DNA from: Parapristionchus giblindavisi
Taxonomy: Eukaryota > Nematoda > Chromadorea > Rhabditida > Diplogasteridae
Assembly: GCA_943737045.1 (NCBI GenBank)
Contig: CALSFV010000047.1
Coordinates: 496,001-560,000 of the forward strand
Length of the DNA: 64,000 nt
Direction: 5' to 3'
Shown: in pieces, positions 40,501-54,384 of the stretch
Layout of the letters: each line of letters begins with the position of its first letter
Numbering within the stretch: position 1 is the first letter of the stretch
Position numbers and translations under genes: made by a program
The notes under the pieces: generated by a model
The model's input: only the letters and a program-made list of their open reading frames with translations
Database searches by the model: none
What the model was told of the DNA's origin: nothing

Positions 40501-43469
40501 GATCATATCAGAGTAAAAGCTACTTTTGTACTTCGATCATTATAGCAGCAGTAAAATATTACAGAATGACATGACCTGAAGTGTGTCTCATTCAGAATTT
40601 TTTCCTCTTTCACATAGTATATCACTCGCTGAGTATCATTGACAATTTGACTTGTAACGAACTGTTTTGTACCAGAAACAGAGAGTACTGAAAGATAAAT
40701 TTACATATTGGCCGTACTGACCACATTGAAATAGTTTATCTTATTCAGAATTTTTCGCTCTTTCATTTGGTATATAACACGATAGGTTTCATTTTCATTT
40801 TCAAATTTCTCAAGTTATCTTGATCATATCAGAGTAAAAGCTACTTTTGTACTTCGATCATTATAGCAGCAGTAAAATATTGCAGATCGACATGACCTGA
40901 AGTGTGTCTCATTCAGAATTTTTTCCTCTTTCACATACTGTATCACTTGCTGAGTGTCATTGACAATTTGACTTGTAACGAACTGTTTTGTACCAAAAAC
41001 AGAGAGTACCGAAAGATAAATTTACATATTGGCCGTACTGACCACATTGAAATAGTTTATCTTATTCAGAATTTTTCGCTCTTTCATTTGGTATATGACA
41101 CGATAGGTTTCATTTTCATTTTCAAATTTCTCAAGTTATCTTGATCATATCAGAGTAAAAGCTACTTTTGTACTTCGATCATTATAGCAGCAGTAAAATA
41201 TTGCAGATCGACATGACCTGAAGTGTGTCTCATTCAGAATTTTTTCCTCTTTCACATACTGTATCACTTGCTGAGTGTCATTGACAATTTGACTTGTAAC
41301 GAACTGTTTTGTACCAAAAACAGAGAGTACCGAAAGATAAATTTACATATTGGCCGTACTGACCACATTGAAATAGTTTATCTTATTCAGAATTTTTCGC
41401 TCTTTCATTTGGTATATGACACGATAGGTTTCATTTTCATTTTCAAATTTCTCAAGTTATCTTGATCATATCAGAGTAAAAGCTACTTTTGTACTTCGAT
41501 CATTATAGCAGCAGTAAAATATTACAGAATGACATGACCTGAAGTGTGTCTCATTCAGAATTTTTTCCTCTTTCACATAGTATATCACTCGCTGAGTATC
41601 ATTGCCAATTTGACTTGTAACGAACTGTTTTGTACCAAAAACAGAGAGTACTGAAAGATAAATTTACATATTGGCCGTACTTACCACTTTGAAATAGTTC
41701 ATCTTATTCAGAATTTTTCGCTCTTTCATTTGGTATATGACACGATAGGTTTCATTTTCATTTTCAAATTTCTCATGTTATCTTGATCATATCAGAGTAA
41801 AAGCTACTTTTGTACTTCGATCATTATAGCAGCAGTAAAATATTACAGAATGACATGACCTGAAGTGTGTCTCATTCAGAATTTTTTCCTCTTTCACATA
41901 GTATATCACTCGCTGAGTATCATTGACAATTTGACTTGTAACGAACTGTTTTGTACCAGAAACAGAGAGTACTGAAAGATAAATTTACATATTGGCCGTA
42001 CTGACCACATTGAAATAGTTTATCTTATTCAGAATTTTTCGCTCTTTCATTTGGTATATAACACGATAGGTTTCATTTTCATTTTCAAATTTCTCAAGTT
42101 ATCTTGATCATATCAGAGTAAAAGCTACTTTTGTACTTCGATCATTATAGCAGCAGTAAAATATTGCAGATCGACATGACCTGAAGTGTGTCTCATTCAG
42201 AATTTTTTCCTCTTTCACATACTGTATCACTTGCTGAGTGTCATTGACAATTTGACTTGTAACGAACTGTTTTGTACCAAAAACAGAGAGTACCGAAAGA
42301 TAAATTTACATATTGGCCGTACTGACCACATTGAAATAGTTTATCTTATTCAGAATTTTTCGCTCTTTCATTTGGTATATGACACGATAGGTTTCATTTT
42401 CATTTTCAAATTTCTCAAGTTATCTTGATCATATCAGAGTAAAAGCTACTTTTGTACTTCGATCATTATAGCAGCAGTAAAATATTACAGAATGACATGA
42501 CCTGAAGTGTGTCTCATTCAGAATTTTTTCCTCTTTCACATAGTATATCACTCGCTGAGTATCATTGACAATTTGACTTGTAACGAACTGTTTTGTACCA
42601 GAAACAGAGAGTACTGAAAGATAAATTTACATATTGGCCGTACTGACCACATTGAAATAGTTTATCTTATTCAGAATTTTTCGCTCTTTCATTTGGTATA
42701 TAACACGATAGGTTTCATTTTCATTTTCAAATTTCTCAAGTTATCTTGATCATATCACAGTAAAAGCTACTTTTGTACTTCGATCATTATAGCAGCAGTA
42801 AAATATTGCAGATCGACATGACCTGAAGTGTGTCTCATTCAGAATTTTTTCCTCTTTCACATACTGTATCACTTGCTGAGTGTCATTGACAATTTGACTT
42901 GTAACGAACTGTTTTGTACCAAAAACAGAGAGTACTGAAAGATAAATTTACATATTGGCCGTACTGACCACATTGAAATAGTTTATCTTATTCAGAATTT
43001 TTCGCTCTTTCATTTGGTATATAACACGATAGGTTTCATTTTCATTTTCAAATTTCTCAAGTTATCTTGATCATATCACAGTAAAAGCTACTTTTGTACT
43101 TCGATCATTATAGCAGCAGTAAAATATTGCAGATCGACATGACCTGAAGTGTGTCTCATTCAGAATTTTTTCCTCTTTCACATAGTATATCACTCGCTGA
43201 GTATCATTGCCAATTTGACTTGTAACGAACTGTTTTGTACCAAAAACAGAGAGTACTGAAAGATAAATTTACATATTGGCCGTACTTACCACTTTGAAAT
43301 AGTTCATCTTATTCAGAATTTTTCGCTCTTTCATTTGGTATATGACACGATAGGTTTCATTTTCATTTTCAAATTTCTCATGTTATCTTGATCATATCAG
43401 AGTAAAAGCTACTTTTGTACTTCGATCATTATAGCAGCAGTAAAATATTACAGAATGACATGACCTGAA
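31593..43469 (+). repeat. Superunit copy 1, 37 monomers (11877 bp)
   Basis: It starts with gamma (ending tcacagtaaaag), delta, then an alpha hybrid with cttaccacattg (32235), beta, e. It ends with gamma and an L-headed monomer, both with tcacag, and an alpha with a gcagatcgac junction (43149). The same start recurs at 43470, immediately after this copy ends, so the two are in direct tandem. Rare markers shared with copy 2 at a constant 9630-bp offset include cagaaagtacc (36510), cgccctttc (36907), acttttaacg (37123) and gccgtagtg (37507). tttcccaag at 38242 is private to this copy. Confidence 0.87.
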
Positions 43470-46400
43470 GTGTGTCTCATTCAGAATTTTTTCCTCTTTC
43501 ACATAGTATATCACTCGCTGAGTATCATTGACAATTTGACTTGTAACGAACTGTTTTGTACCAGAAACAGAGAGTACTGAAAGATAAATTTACATATTGG
43601 CCGTACTGACCACATTGAAATAGTTTATCTTATTCAGAATTTTTCGCTCTTTCATTTGGTATATAACACGATAGGTTTCATTTTCATTTTCAAATTTCTC
43701 AAGTTATCTTGATCATATCACAGTAAAAGCTACTTTTGTACTTCGATCATTATAGCAGCAGTAAAATATTGCAGATCGACATGACCTGAAGTGTGTCTCA
43801 TTCAGAATTTTTTCCTCTTTCACATACTGTATCACTTGCTGAGTGTCATTGACAATTTGACTTGTAACGAACTGTTTTGTACCAAAAACAGAGAGTACCG
43901 AAAGATAAATTTACATATTGGCCGTACTGACCACATTGAAATAGTTTATCTTATTCAGAATTTTTCGCTCTTTCATTTGGTATATGACACGATAGGTTTC
44001 ATTTTCATTTTCAAATTTCTCAAGTTATCTTGATCATATCAGAGTAAAAGCTACTTTTGTACTTCGATCATTATAGCAGCAGTAAAATATTACAGAATGA
44101 CATGACCTGAAGTGTGTCTCATTCAGAATTTTTTCCTCTTTCACATAGTATATCACTCGCTGAGTATCATTGCCAATTTTACTTGTAACGAACTGTTTTG
44201 TACCAAAAACAGAGAGTACTGAAAGATAAATTTACATATTGGCCGTACTTACCACATTGAAATAGTTTATCTTATTCAGAATTTTTCGCTCTTTCATTTG
44301 GTATATGACACGATAGGTTTCATTTTCATTTTCAAATTTCTCAAGTTATCTTGATCATATCAGAGTAAAAGCTACTTTTGTACTTCGATCATTATAGCAG
44401 CAGTAAAATATTACAGATCGTCATGACCTGAAGTGTGTCTCATTCAGAATTTTTTCCACTTTCACATACTATATCACTTGCTGAGTGTCATTGACAATTT
44501 GACTTGTAACGAACTGTTTTGTACCAAAAACAGAGAGTACCGAAAGATAAATTTACATATTGGCCGTACTGACCACATTGAAATAGTTTATCTTATTCAG
44601 AATTTTTCGCTCTTTCATTTGGTATATGACACGATAGGTTTCATTTTCATTTTCAAATTTCTCAAGTTATCTTGATCATATCAGAGTAAAAGCTACTTTT
44701 GTACTTCGATCATTATAGCAGCAGTAAAATATTACAGAATGACATGACCTGAAGTGTGTCTCATTCAGAATTTTTTCCTCTTTCACATAGTATATCACTC
44801 GCTGAGTATCATTGACAATTTGACTTGTAACGAACTGTTTTGTACCAAAAACAGAGAGTACCGAAAGATAAATTTACATATTGGCCGTACTGACCACATT
44901 GAAATAGTTTATCTTATTCAGAATTTTTCGCTCTTTCATTTGGTATATGACACGATAGGTTTCATTTTCATTTTCAAATTTCTCAAGTTATCTTGATCAT
45001 ATCAGAGTAAAAGCTACTTTTGTACTTCGATCATTATAGCAGCAGTAAAATATTACAGAATGACATGACCTGAAGTGTGTCTCATTCAGAATTTTTTCCT
45101 CTTTCACATAGTATATCACTCGCTGAGTATCATTGACAATTTGACTTGTAACGAACTGTTTTGTACCAGAAACAGAGAGTACTGAAAGATAAATTTACAT
45201 ATTGGCCGTACTGACCACATTGAAATAGTTTATCTTATTCAGAATTTTTCGCTCTTTCATTTGGTATATAACACGATAGGTTTCATTTTCATTTTCAAAT
45301 TTCTCAAGTTATCTTGATCATATCAGAGTAAAAGCTACTTTTGTACTTCGATCATTATAGCAGCAGTAAAATATTGCAGATCGACATGACCTGAAGTGTG
45401 TCTCATTCAGAATTTTTTCCTCTTTCACATACTGTATCACTTGCTGAGTGTCATTGACAATTTGACTTGTAACGAACTGTTTTGTACCAAAAACAGAGAG
45501 TACCGAAAGATAAATTTACATATTGGCCGTACTGACCACATTGAAATAGTTTATCTTATTCAGAATTTTTCGCTCTTTCATTTGGTATATGACACGATAG
45601 GTTTCATTTTCATTTTCAAATTTCTCAAGTTATCTTGATCATATCAGAGTAAAAGCTACTTTTGTACTTCGATCATTATAGCAGCAGTAAAATATTACAG
45701 AATGACATGACCTGAAGTGTGTCTCATTCAGAATTTTTTCCTCTTTCACATAGTATATCACTCGCTGAGTATCATTGCCAATTTGACTTGTAACGAACTG
45801 TTTTGTACCAAAAACAGAGAGTACTGAAAGATAAATTTACATATTGGCCGTACTTACCACTTTGAAATAGTTCATCTTATTCAGAATTTTTCGCTCTTTC
45901 ATTTGGTATATGACACGATAGGTTTCATTTTCATTTTCAAATTTCTCATGTTATCTTGATCATATCAGAGTAAAAGCTACTTTTGTACTTCGATCATTAT
46001 AGCAGCAGTAAAATATTACAGATCGTCATGACCTGAAGTGTGTCTCATTCAGAATTTTTTCCACTTTCACATACTGTATCACTTGCTGAGTGTCATTGAC
46101 AATTTGACTTGTAACGAACTGTTTTGTACCAAAAACAGAAAGTACCGAAAGATAAATTTACATATTGGCCGTACTGACCACATTGAAATAGTTTATCTTA
46201 TTCAGAATTTTTCGCTCTTTCATTTGGTATATGACACGATAGGTTTCATTTTCATTTTCAAATTTCTCAAGTTATCTTGATCATATCAGAGTAAAAGCTA
46301 CTTTTGTACTTCGATCATTATAGCAGCAGTAAAATATTACAGATCGTCATGACCTGAAGTGTGTCTCATTCAGAATTTTTTCCACTTTCACATACTATAT

Positions 46401-49400
46401 CACTTGCTGAGTGTCATTGACAATTTGACTTGTAACGAACTGTTTTGTACCAAAAACAGAGAGTACCGAAAGATAAATTTACATATTGGCCGTACTGACC
46501 ACATTGAAATAGTTTATCTTATTCAGAATTTTTCGCCCTTTCATTTGGTATATGACACGATAGGTTTCATTTTCATTTTCAAATTTCTCAAGTTATCTTG
46601 ATCATATCAGAGTAAAAGCTACTTTTGTACTTCGATCATTATAGCAGCAGTAAAATATTACAGAATGACATGACCTGAAGTGTGTCTCATTCAGAATTTT
46701 TTCCTCTTTCACATAGTATATCACTCGCTGAGTATCATTGACAATTTGACTTTTAACGAACTGTTTTGTACCAAAAACAGAGAGTACCGAAAGATAAATT
46801 TACATATTGGCCGTACTGACCACATTGAAATAGTTTATCTTATTCAGAATTTTTCGCTCTTTCATTTGGTATATGACACGATAGGTTTCATTTTCATTTT
46901 CAAATTTCTCAAGTTATCTTGATCATATCAGAGTAAAAGCTACTTTTGTACTTCGATCATTATAGCAGCAGTAAAATATTACAGAATGACATGACCTGAA
47001 GTGTGTCTCATTCAGAATTTTTTCCTCTTTCACATAGTATATCACTCGCTGAGTATCATTGACAATTTGACTTGTAACGAACTGTTTTGTACCAGAAACA
47101 GAGAGTACTGAAAGATAAATTTACATATTGGCCGTAGTGACCACATTGAAATAGTTTATCTTATTCAGAATTTTTCGCTCTTTCATTTGGTATATAACAC
47201 GATAGGTTTCATTTTCATTTTCAAATTTCTCAAGTTATCTTGATCATATCAGAGTAAAAGCTACTTTTGTACTTCGATCATTATAGCAGCAGTAAAATAT
47301 TACAGAATGACATGACCTGAAGTGTGTCTCATTCAGAATTTTTTCCTCTTTCACATAGTATATCACTCGCTGAGTATCATTGACAATTTGACTTGTAACG
47401 AACTGTTTTGTACCAAAAACAGAGAGTACCGAAAGATAAATTTACATATTGGCCGTACTGACCACTTTGAAATAGTTTATCTTATTCAGAATTTTTCGCT
47501 CTTTCATTTGGTATATGACACGATAGGTTTCATTTTCATTTTCAAATTTCTCAAGTTATCTTGATCATATCAGAGTAAAAGCTACTTTTGTACTTCGATC
47601 ATTATAGCAGCAGTAAAATATTACAGAATGACATGACCTGAAGTGTGTCTCATTCAGAATTTTTTCCTCTTTCACATAGTATATCACTCGCTGAGTATCA
47701 TTGACAATTTGACTTGTAACGAACTGTTTTGTACCAGAAACAGAGAGTACTGAAAGATAAATTTACATATTGGCCGTACTGACCACTTTGAAATAGTTTA
47801 TCTTATTCAGAATTTTTCGCTCTTTCATTTGGTATATGACACGATAGGTTTCATTTTCATTTTCAAATTTCTCAAGTTATCTTGATCATATCAGAGTAAA
47901 AGCTACTTTTGTACTTCGATCATTATAGCAGCAGTAAAATATTACAGAATGACATGACCTGAAGTGTGTCTCATTCAGAATTTTTTCCTCTTTCACATAG
48001 TATATCACTCGCTGAGTATCATTGACAATTTGACTTGTAACGAACTGTTTTGTACCAGAAACAGAGAGTACTGAAAGATAAATTTACATATTGGCCGTAC
48101 TGACCACATTGAAATAGTTTATCTTATTCAGAATTTTTCGCTCTTTCATTTGGTATATAACACGATAGGTTTCATTTTCATTTTCAAATTTCTCAAGTTA
48201 TCTTGATCATATCAGAGTAAAAGCTACTTTTGTACTTCGATCATTATAGCAGCAGTAAAATATTGCAGATCGACATGACCTGAAGTGTGTCTCATTCAGA
48301 ATTTTTTCCTCTTTCACATACTGTATCACTTGCTGAGTGTCATTGACAATTTGACTTGTAACGAACTGTTTTGTACCAAAAACAGAGAGTACCGAAAGAT
48401 AAATTTACATATTGGCCGTACTGACCACATTGAAATAGTTTATCTTATTCAGAATTTTTCGCTCTTTCATTTGGTATATGACACGATAGGTTTCATTTTC
48501 ATTTTCAAATTTCTCAAGTTATCTTGATCATATCAGAGTAAAAGCTACTTTTGTACTTCGATCATTATAGCAGCAGTAAAATATTACAGAATGACATGAC
48601 CTGAAGTGTGTCTCATTCAGAATTTTTTCCTCTTTCACATAGTATATCACTCGCTGAGTATCATTGCCAATTTGACTTGTAACGAACTGTTTTGTACCAA
48701 AAACAGAGAGTACTGAAAGATAAATTTACATATTGGCCGTACTTACCACTTTGAAATAGTTCATCTTATTCAGAATTTTTCGCTCTTTCATTTGGTATAT
48801 GACACGATAGGTTTCATTTTCATTTTCAAATTTCTCATGTTATCTTGATCATATCAGAGTAAAAGCTACTTTTGTACTTCGATCATTATAGCAGCAGTAA
48901 AATATTACAGAATGACATGACCTGAAGTGTGTCTCATTCAGAATTTTTTCCTCTTTCACATAGTATATCACTCGCTGAGTATCATTGACAATTTGACTTT
49001 TAACGAACTGTTTTGTACCAAAAACAGAGAGTACCGAAAGATAAATTTACATATTGGCCGTACTGACCACATTGAAATAGTTTATCTTATTCAGAATTTT
49101 TCGCTCTTTCATTTGGTATATGACACGATAGGTTTCATTTTCATTTTCAAATTTCTCAAGTTATCTTGATCATATCAGAGTAAAAGCTACTTTTGTACTT
49201 CGATCATTATAGCAGCAGTAAAATATTACAGAATGACATGACCTGAAGTGTGTCTCATTCAGAATTTTTTCCTCTTTCACATAGTATATCACTCGCTGAG
49301 TATCATTGACAATTTGACTTGTAACGAACTGTTTTGTACCAGAAACAGAGAGTACTGAAAGATAAATTTACATATTGGCCGTACTGACCACATTGAAATA

Positions 49401-52136
49401 GTTTATCTTATTCAGAATTTTTCGCTCTTTCATTTGGTATATAACACGATAGGTTTCATTTTCATTTTCAAATTTCTCAAGTTATCTTGATCATATCAGA
49501 GTAAAAGCTACTTTTGTACTTCGATCATTATAGCAGCAGTAAAATATTGCAGATCGACATGACCTGAAGTGTGTCTCATTCAGAATTTTTTCCTCTTTCA
49601 CATACTGTATCACTTGCTGAGTGTCATTGACAATTTGACTTGTAACGAACTGTTTTGTACCAAAAACAGAGAGTACCGAAAGATAAATTTACATATTGGC
49701 CGTACTGACCACATTGAAATAGTTTATCTTATTCAGAATTTTTCGCTCTTTCATTTGGTATATGACACGATAGGTTTCATTTTCATTTTCAAATTTCTCA
49801 AGTTATCTTGATCATATCAGAGTAAAAGCTACTTTTGTACTTCGATCATTATAGCAGCAGTAAAATATTACAGAATGACATGACCTGAAGTGTGTCTCAT
49901 TCAGAATTTTTTCCTCTTTCACATAGTATATCACTCGCTGAGTATCATTGACAATTTGACTTGTAACGAACTGTTTTGTACCAGAAACAGAGAGTACTGA
50001 AAGATAAATTTACATATTGGCCGTACTGACCACATTGAAATAGTTTATCTTATTCAGAATTTTTCGCTCTTTCATTTGGTATATAACACGATAGGTTTCA
50101 TTTTCATTTTCAAATTTCTCAAGTTATCTTGATCATATCACAGTAAAAGCTACTTTTGTACTTCGATCATTATAGCAGCAGTAAAATATTGCAGATCGAC
50201 ATGACCTGAAGTGTGTCTCATTCAGAATTTTTTCCTCTTTCACATACTGTATCACTTGCTGAGTGTCATTGACAATTTGACTTGTAACGAACTGTTTTGT
50301 ACCAAAAACAGAGAGTACTGAAAGATAAATTTACATATTGGCCGTACTGACCACATTGAAATAGTTTATCTTATTCAGAATTATTCGCTCTTTCATTTGG
50401 TATATGACACGATAGGTTTCATTTTCATTTTCAAATTTCTCAAGTTATCTTGATCATATCAGAGTAAAAGCTACTTTTGTACTTCGATCATTATAGCAGC
50501 AGTAAAATATTACAGAATGACATGACCTGAAGTGTGTCTCATTCAGAATTTTTTCCTCTTTCACATAGTATATCACTCGCTGAGTATCATTGACAATTTG
50601 ACTTGTAACGAACTGTTTTGTACCAGAAACAGAGAGTACTGAAAGATAAATTTACATATTGGCCGTACTGACCACATTGAAATAGTTTATCTTATTCAGA
50701 ATTTTTCGCTCTTTCATTTGGTATATAACACGATAGGTTTCATTTTCATTTTCAAATTTCTCAAGTTATCTTGATCATATCAGAGTAAAAGCTACTTTTG
50801 TACTTCGATCATTATAGCAGCAGTAAAATATTGCAGATCGACATGACCTGAAGTGTGTCTCATTCAGAATTTTTTCCTCTTTCACATACTGTATCACTTG
50901 CTGAGTGTCATTGACAATTTGACTTGTAACGAACTGTTTTGTACCAAAAACAGAGAGTACCGAAAGATAAATTTACATATTGGCCGTACTGACCACATTG
51001 AAATAGTTTATCTTATTCAGAATTTTTCGCTCTTTCATTTGGTATATGACACGATAGGTTTCATTTTCATTTTCAAATTTCTCAAGTTATCTTGATCATA
51101 TCAGAGTAAAAGCTACTTTTGTACTTCGATCATTATAGCAGCAGTAAAATATTACAGAATGACATGACCTGAAGTGTGTCTCATTCAGAATTTTTTCCTC
51201 TTTCACATAGTATATCACTCGCTGAGTATCATTGACAATTTGACTTGTAACGAACTGTTTTGTACCAGAAACAGAGAGTACTGAAAGATAAATTTACATA
51301 TTGGCCGTACTGACCACATTGAAATAGTTTATCTTATTCAGAATTTTTCGCTCTTTCATTTGGTATATAACACGATAGGTTTCATTTTCATTTTCAAATT
51401 TCTCAAGTTATCTTGATCATATCACAGTAAAAGCTACTTTTGTACTTCGATCATTATAGCAGCAGTAAAATATTGCAGATCGACATGACCTGAAGTGTGT
51501 CTCATTCAGAATTTTTTCCTCTTTCACATACTGTATCACTTGCTGAGTGTCATTGACAATTTGACTTGTAACGAACTGTTTTGTACCAAAAACAGAGAGT
51601 ACTGAAAGATAAATTTACATATTGGCCGTACTGACCACATTGAAATAGTTTATCTTATTCAGAATTTTTCGCTCTTTCATTTGGTATATAACACGATAGG
51701 TTTCATTTTCATTTTCAAATTTCTCAAGTTATCTTGATCATATCACAGTAAAAGCTACTTTTGTACTTCGATCATTATAGCAGCAGTAAAATATTGCAGA
51801 TCGACATGACCTGAAGTGTGTCTCATTCAGAATTTTTTCCTCTTTCACATAGTATATCACTCGCTGAGTATCATTGCCAATTTGACTTGTAACGAACTGT
51901 TTTGTACCAAAAACAGAGAGTACTGAAAGATAAATTTACATATTGGCCGTACTTACCACTTTGAAATAGTTCATCTTATTCAGAATTTTTCGCTCTTTCA
52001 TTTGGTATATGACACGATAGGTTTCATTTTCATTTTCAAATTTCTCATGTTATCTTGATCATATCAGAGTAAAAGCTACTTTTGTACTTCGATCATTATA
52101 GCAGCAGTAAAATATTACAGAATGACATGACCTGAA
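43470..52136 (+). repeat. Superunit copy 2, 27 monomers (8667 bp)
   Basis: This is an adjacent copy of the preceding superunit. Compared with it, this copy lacks y-alpha hybrid-beta-e (4 monomers), lacks e-gamma-delta (3), has one extra monomer where copy 1 has a delta/gamma hybrid at 39939, and lacks a four-monomer stretch between the delta at 50853 and the gamma at 51174. These changes sum to exactly the 10-monomer length difference. Markers at 46140, 46537, 46753 and 47137 match copy 1. The change ttattcgc at 50383 is private to this copy. Confidence 0.87.
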
Positions 52137-54384
52137 GTGTGTCTCATTCAGAATTTTTTCCTCTTTCACATAGTATATCACTCGCTGAGTATCATTGACA
52201 ATTTGACTTTTAACGAACTGTTTTGTACCAAAAACAGAGAGTACCGAAAGATAAATTTACATATTGGCCGTACTGACCACATTGAAATAGTTTATCTTAT
52301 TCAGAATTTTTCGCTCTTTCATTTGGTATATGACACGATAGGTTTCATTTTCATTTTCAAATTTCTCAAGTTATCTTGATCATATCAGAGTAAAAGCTAC
52401 TTTTGTACTTCGATCATTATAGCAGCAGTAAAATATTACAGAATGACATGACCTGAAGTGTGTCTCATTCAGAATTTTTTCCTCTTTCACATAGTATATC
52501 ACTCGCTGAGTATCATTGACAATTTGACTTGTAACGAACTGTTTTGTACCAGAAACAGAGAGTACTGAAAGATAAATTTACATATTGGCCGTACTGACCA
52601 CATTGAAATAGTTTATCTTATTCAGAATTTTTCGCTCTTTCATTTGGTATATAACACGATAGGTTTCATTTTCATTTTCAAATTTCTCAAGTTATCTTGA
52701 TCATATCAGAGTAAAAGCTACTTTTGTACTTCGATCATTATAGCAGCAGTAAAATATTGCAGATCGACATGACCTGAAGTGTGTCTCATTCAGAATTTTT
52801 TCCTCTTTCACATACTGTATCACTTGCTGAGTGTCATTGACAATTTGACTTGTAACGAACTGTTTTGTACCAAAAACAGAGAGTACCGAAAGATAAATTT
52901 ACATATTGGCCGTACTGACCACATTGAAATAGTTTATCTTATTCAGAATTTTTCGCTCTTTCATTTGGTATATGACACGATAGGTTTCATTTTCATTTTC
53001 AAATTTCTCAAGTTATCTTGATCATATCAGAGTAAAAGCTACTTTTGTACTTCGATCATTATAGCAGCAGTAAAATATTACAGAATGACATGACCTGAAG
53101 TGTGTCTCATTCAGAATTTTTTCCTCTTTCACATAGTATATCACTCGCTGAGTATCATTGACAATTTGACTTGTAACGAACTGTTTTGTACCAGAAACAG
53201 AGAGTACTGAAAGATAAATTTACATATTGGCCGTACTGACCACATTGAAATAGTTTATCTTATTCAGAATTTTTCGCTCTTTCATTTGGTATATAACACG
53301 ATAGGTTTCATTTTCATTTTCAAATTTCTCAAGTTATCTTGATCATATCAGAGTAAAAGCTACTTTTGTACTTCGATCATTATAGCAGCAGTAAAATATT
53401 GCAGATCGACATGACCTGAAGTGTGTCTCATTCAGAATTTTTTCCTCTTTCACATACTGTATCACTTGCTGAGTGTCATTGACAATTTGACTTGTAACGA
53501 ACTGTTTTGTACCAAAAACAGAGAGTACCGAAAGATAAATTTACATATTGGCCGTACTGACCACATTGAAATAGTTTATCTTATTCAGAATTTTTCGCTC
53601 TTTCATTTGGTATATGACACGATAGGTTTCATTTTCATTTTCAAATTTCTCAAGTTATCTTGATCATATCAGAGTAAAAGCTACTTTTGTACTTCGATCA
53701 TTATAGCAGCAGTAAAATATTACAGAATGACATGACCTGAAGTGTGTCTCATTCAGAATTTTTTCCTCTTTCACATAGTATATCACTCGCTGAGTATCAT
53801 TGCCAATTTGACTTGTAACGAACTGTTTTGTACCAAAAACAGAGAGTACTGAAAGATAAATTTACATATTGGCCGTACTTACCACTTTGAAATAGTTCAT
53901 CTTATTCAGAATTTTTCGCTCTTTCATTTGGTATATGACACGATAGGTTTCATTTTCATTTTCAAATTTCTCATGTTATCTTGATCATATCAGAGTAAAA
54001 GCTACTTTTGTACTTCGATCATTATAGCAGCAGTAAAATATTACAGATCGTCATGACCTGAAGTGTGTCTCATTCAGAATTTTTTCCACTTTCACATACT
54101 ATATCACTTGCTGAGTGTCATTGACAATTTGACTTGTAACGAACTGTTTTGTACCAAAAACAGAGAGTACCGAAAGATAAATTTACATATTGGCCGTACT
54201 GACCACATTGAAATAGTTTATCTTCTTCAGAATTTTTCGCTCTTTCATTTGGTATATGACACGATAGGTTTCATTTTCATTTTCAAATTTCTCAAGTTAT
54301 CTTGATCATATCAGAGTAAAAGCTACTTTTTGTACTTCGATCATTATAGCAGCAGTAAAATATTACAGATTGACATGACCTGAA
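52137..54384 (+). repeat. Partial third copy and alpha-beta end of the superunit region
   Basis: The monomers at 51816-53099 (alpha, e with acttttaacg, gamma, delta) repeat 48606-49889 at an offset of 3210 bp (10 monomers). They are followed by gamma, delta, alpha and a beta (54063) with private tcttcttcag near 54223 and the T5 insertion. To the right of this block the monomer mix changes. Confidence 0.8.
54327..54331 (+). other. Independent T5 length variant (322-bp monomer)
   Basis: TTTTGT has become TTTTTGT in the monomer that starts at 54063. The G is retained, so this differs from the seven-T variant at the left end. It is the only net length change I find after 9123. Confidence 0.88.
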
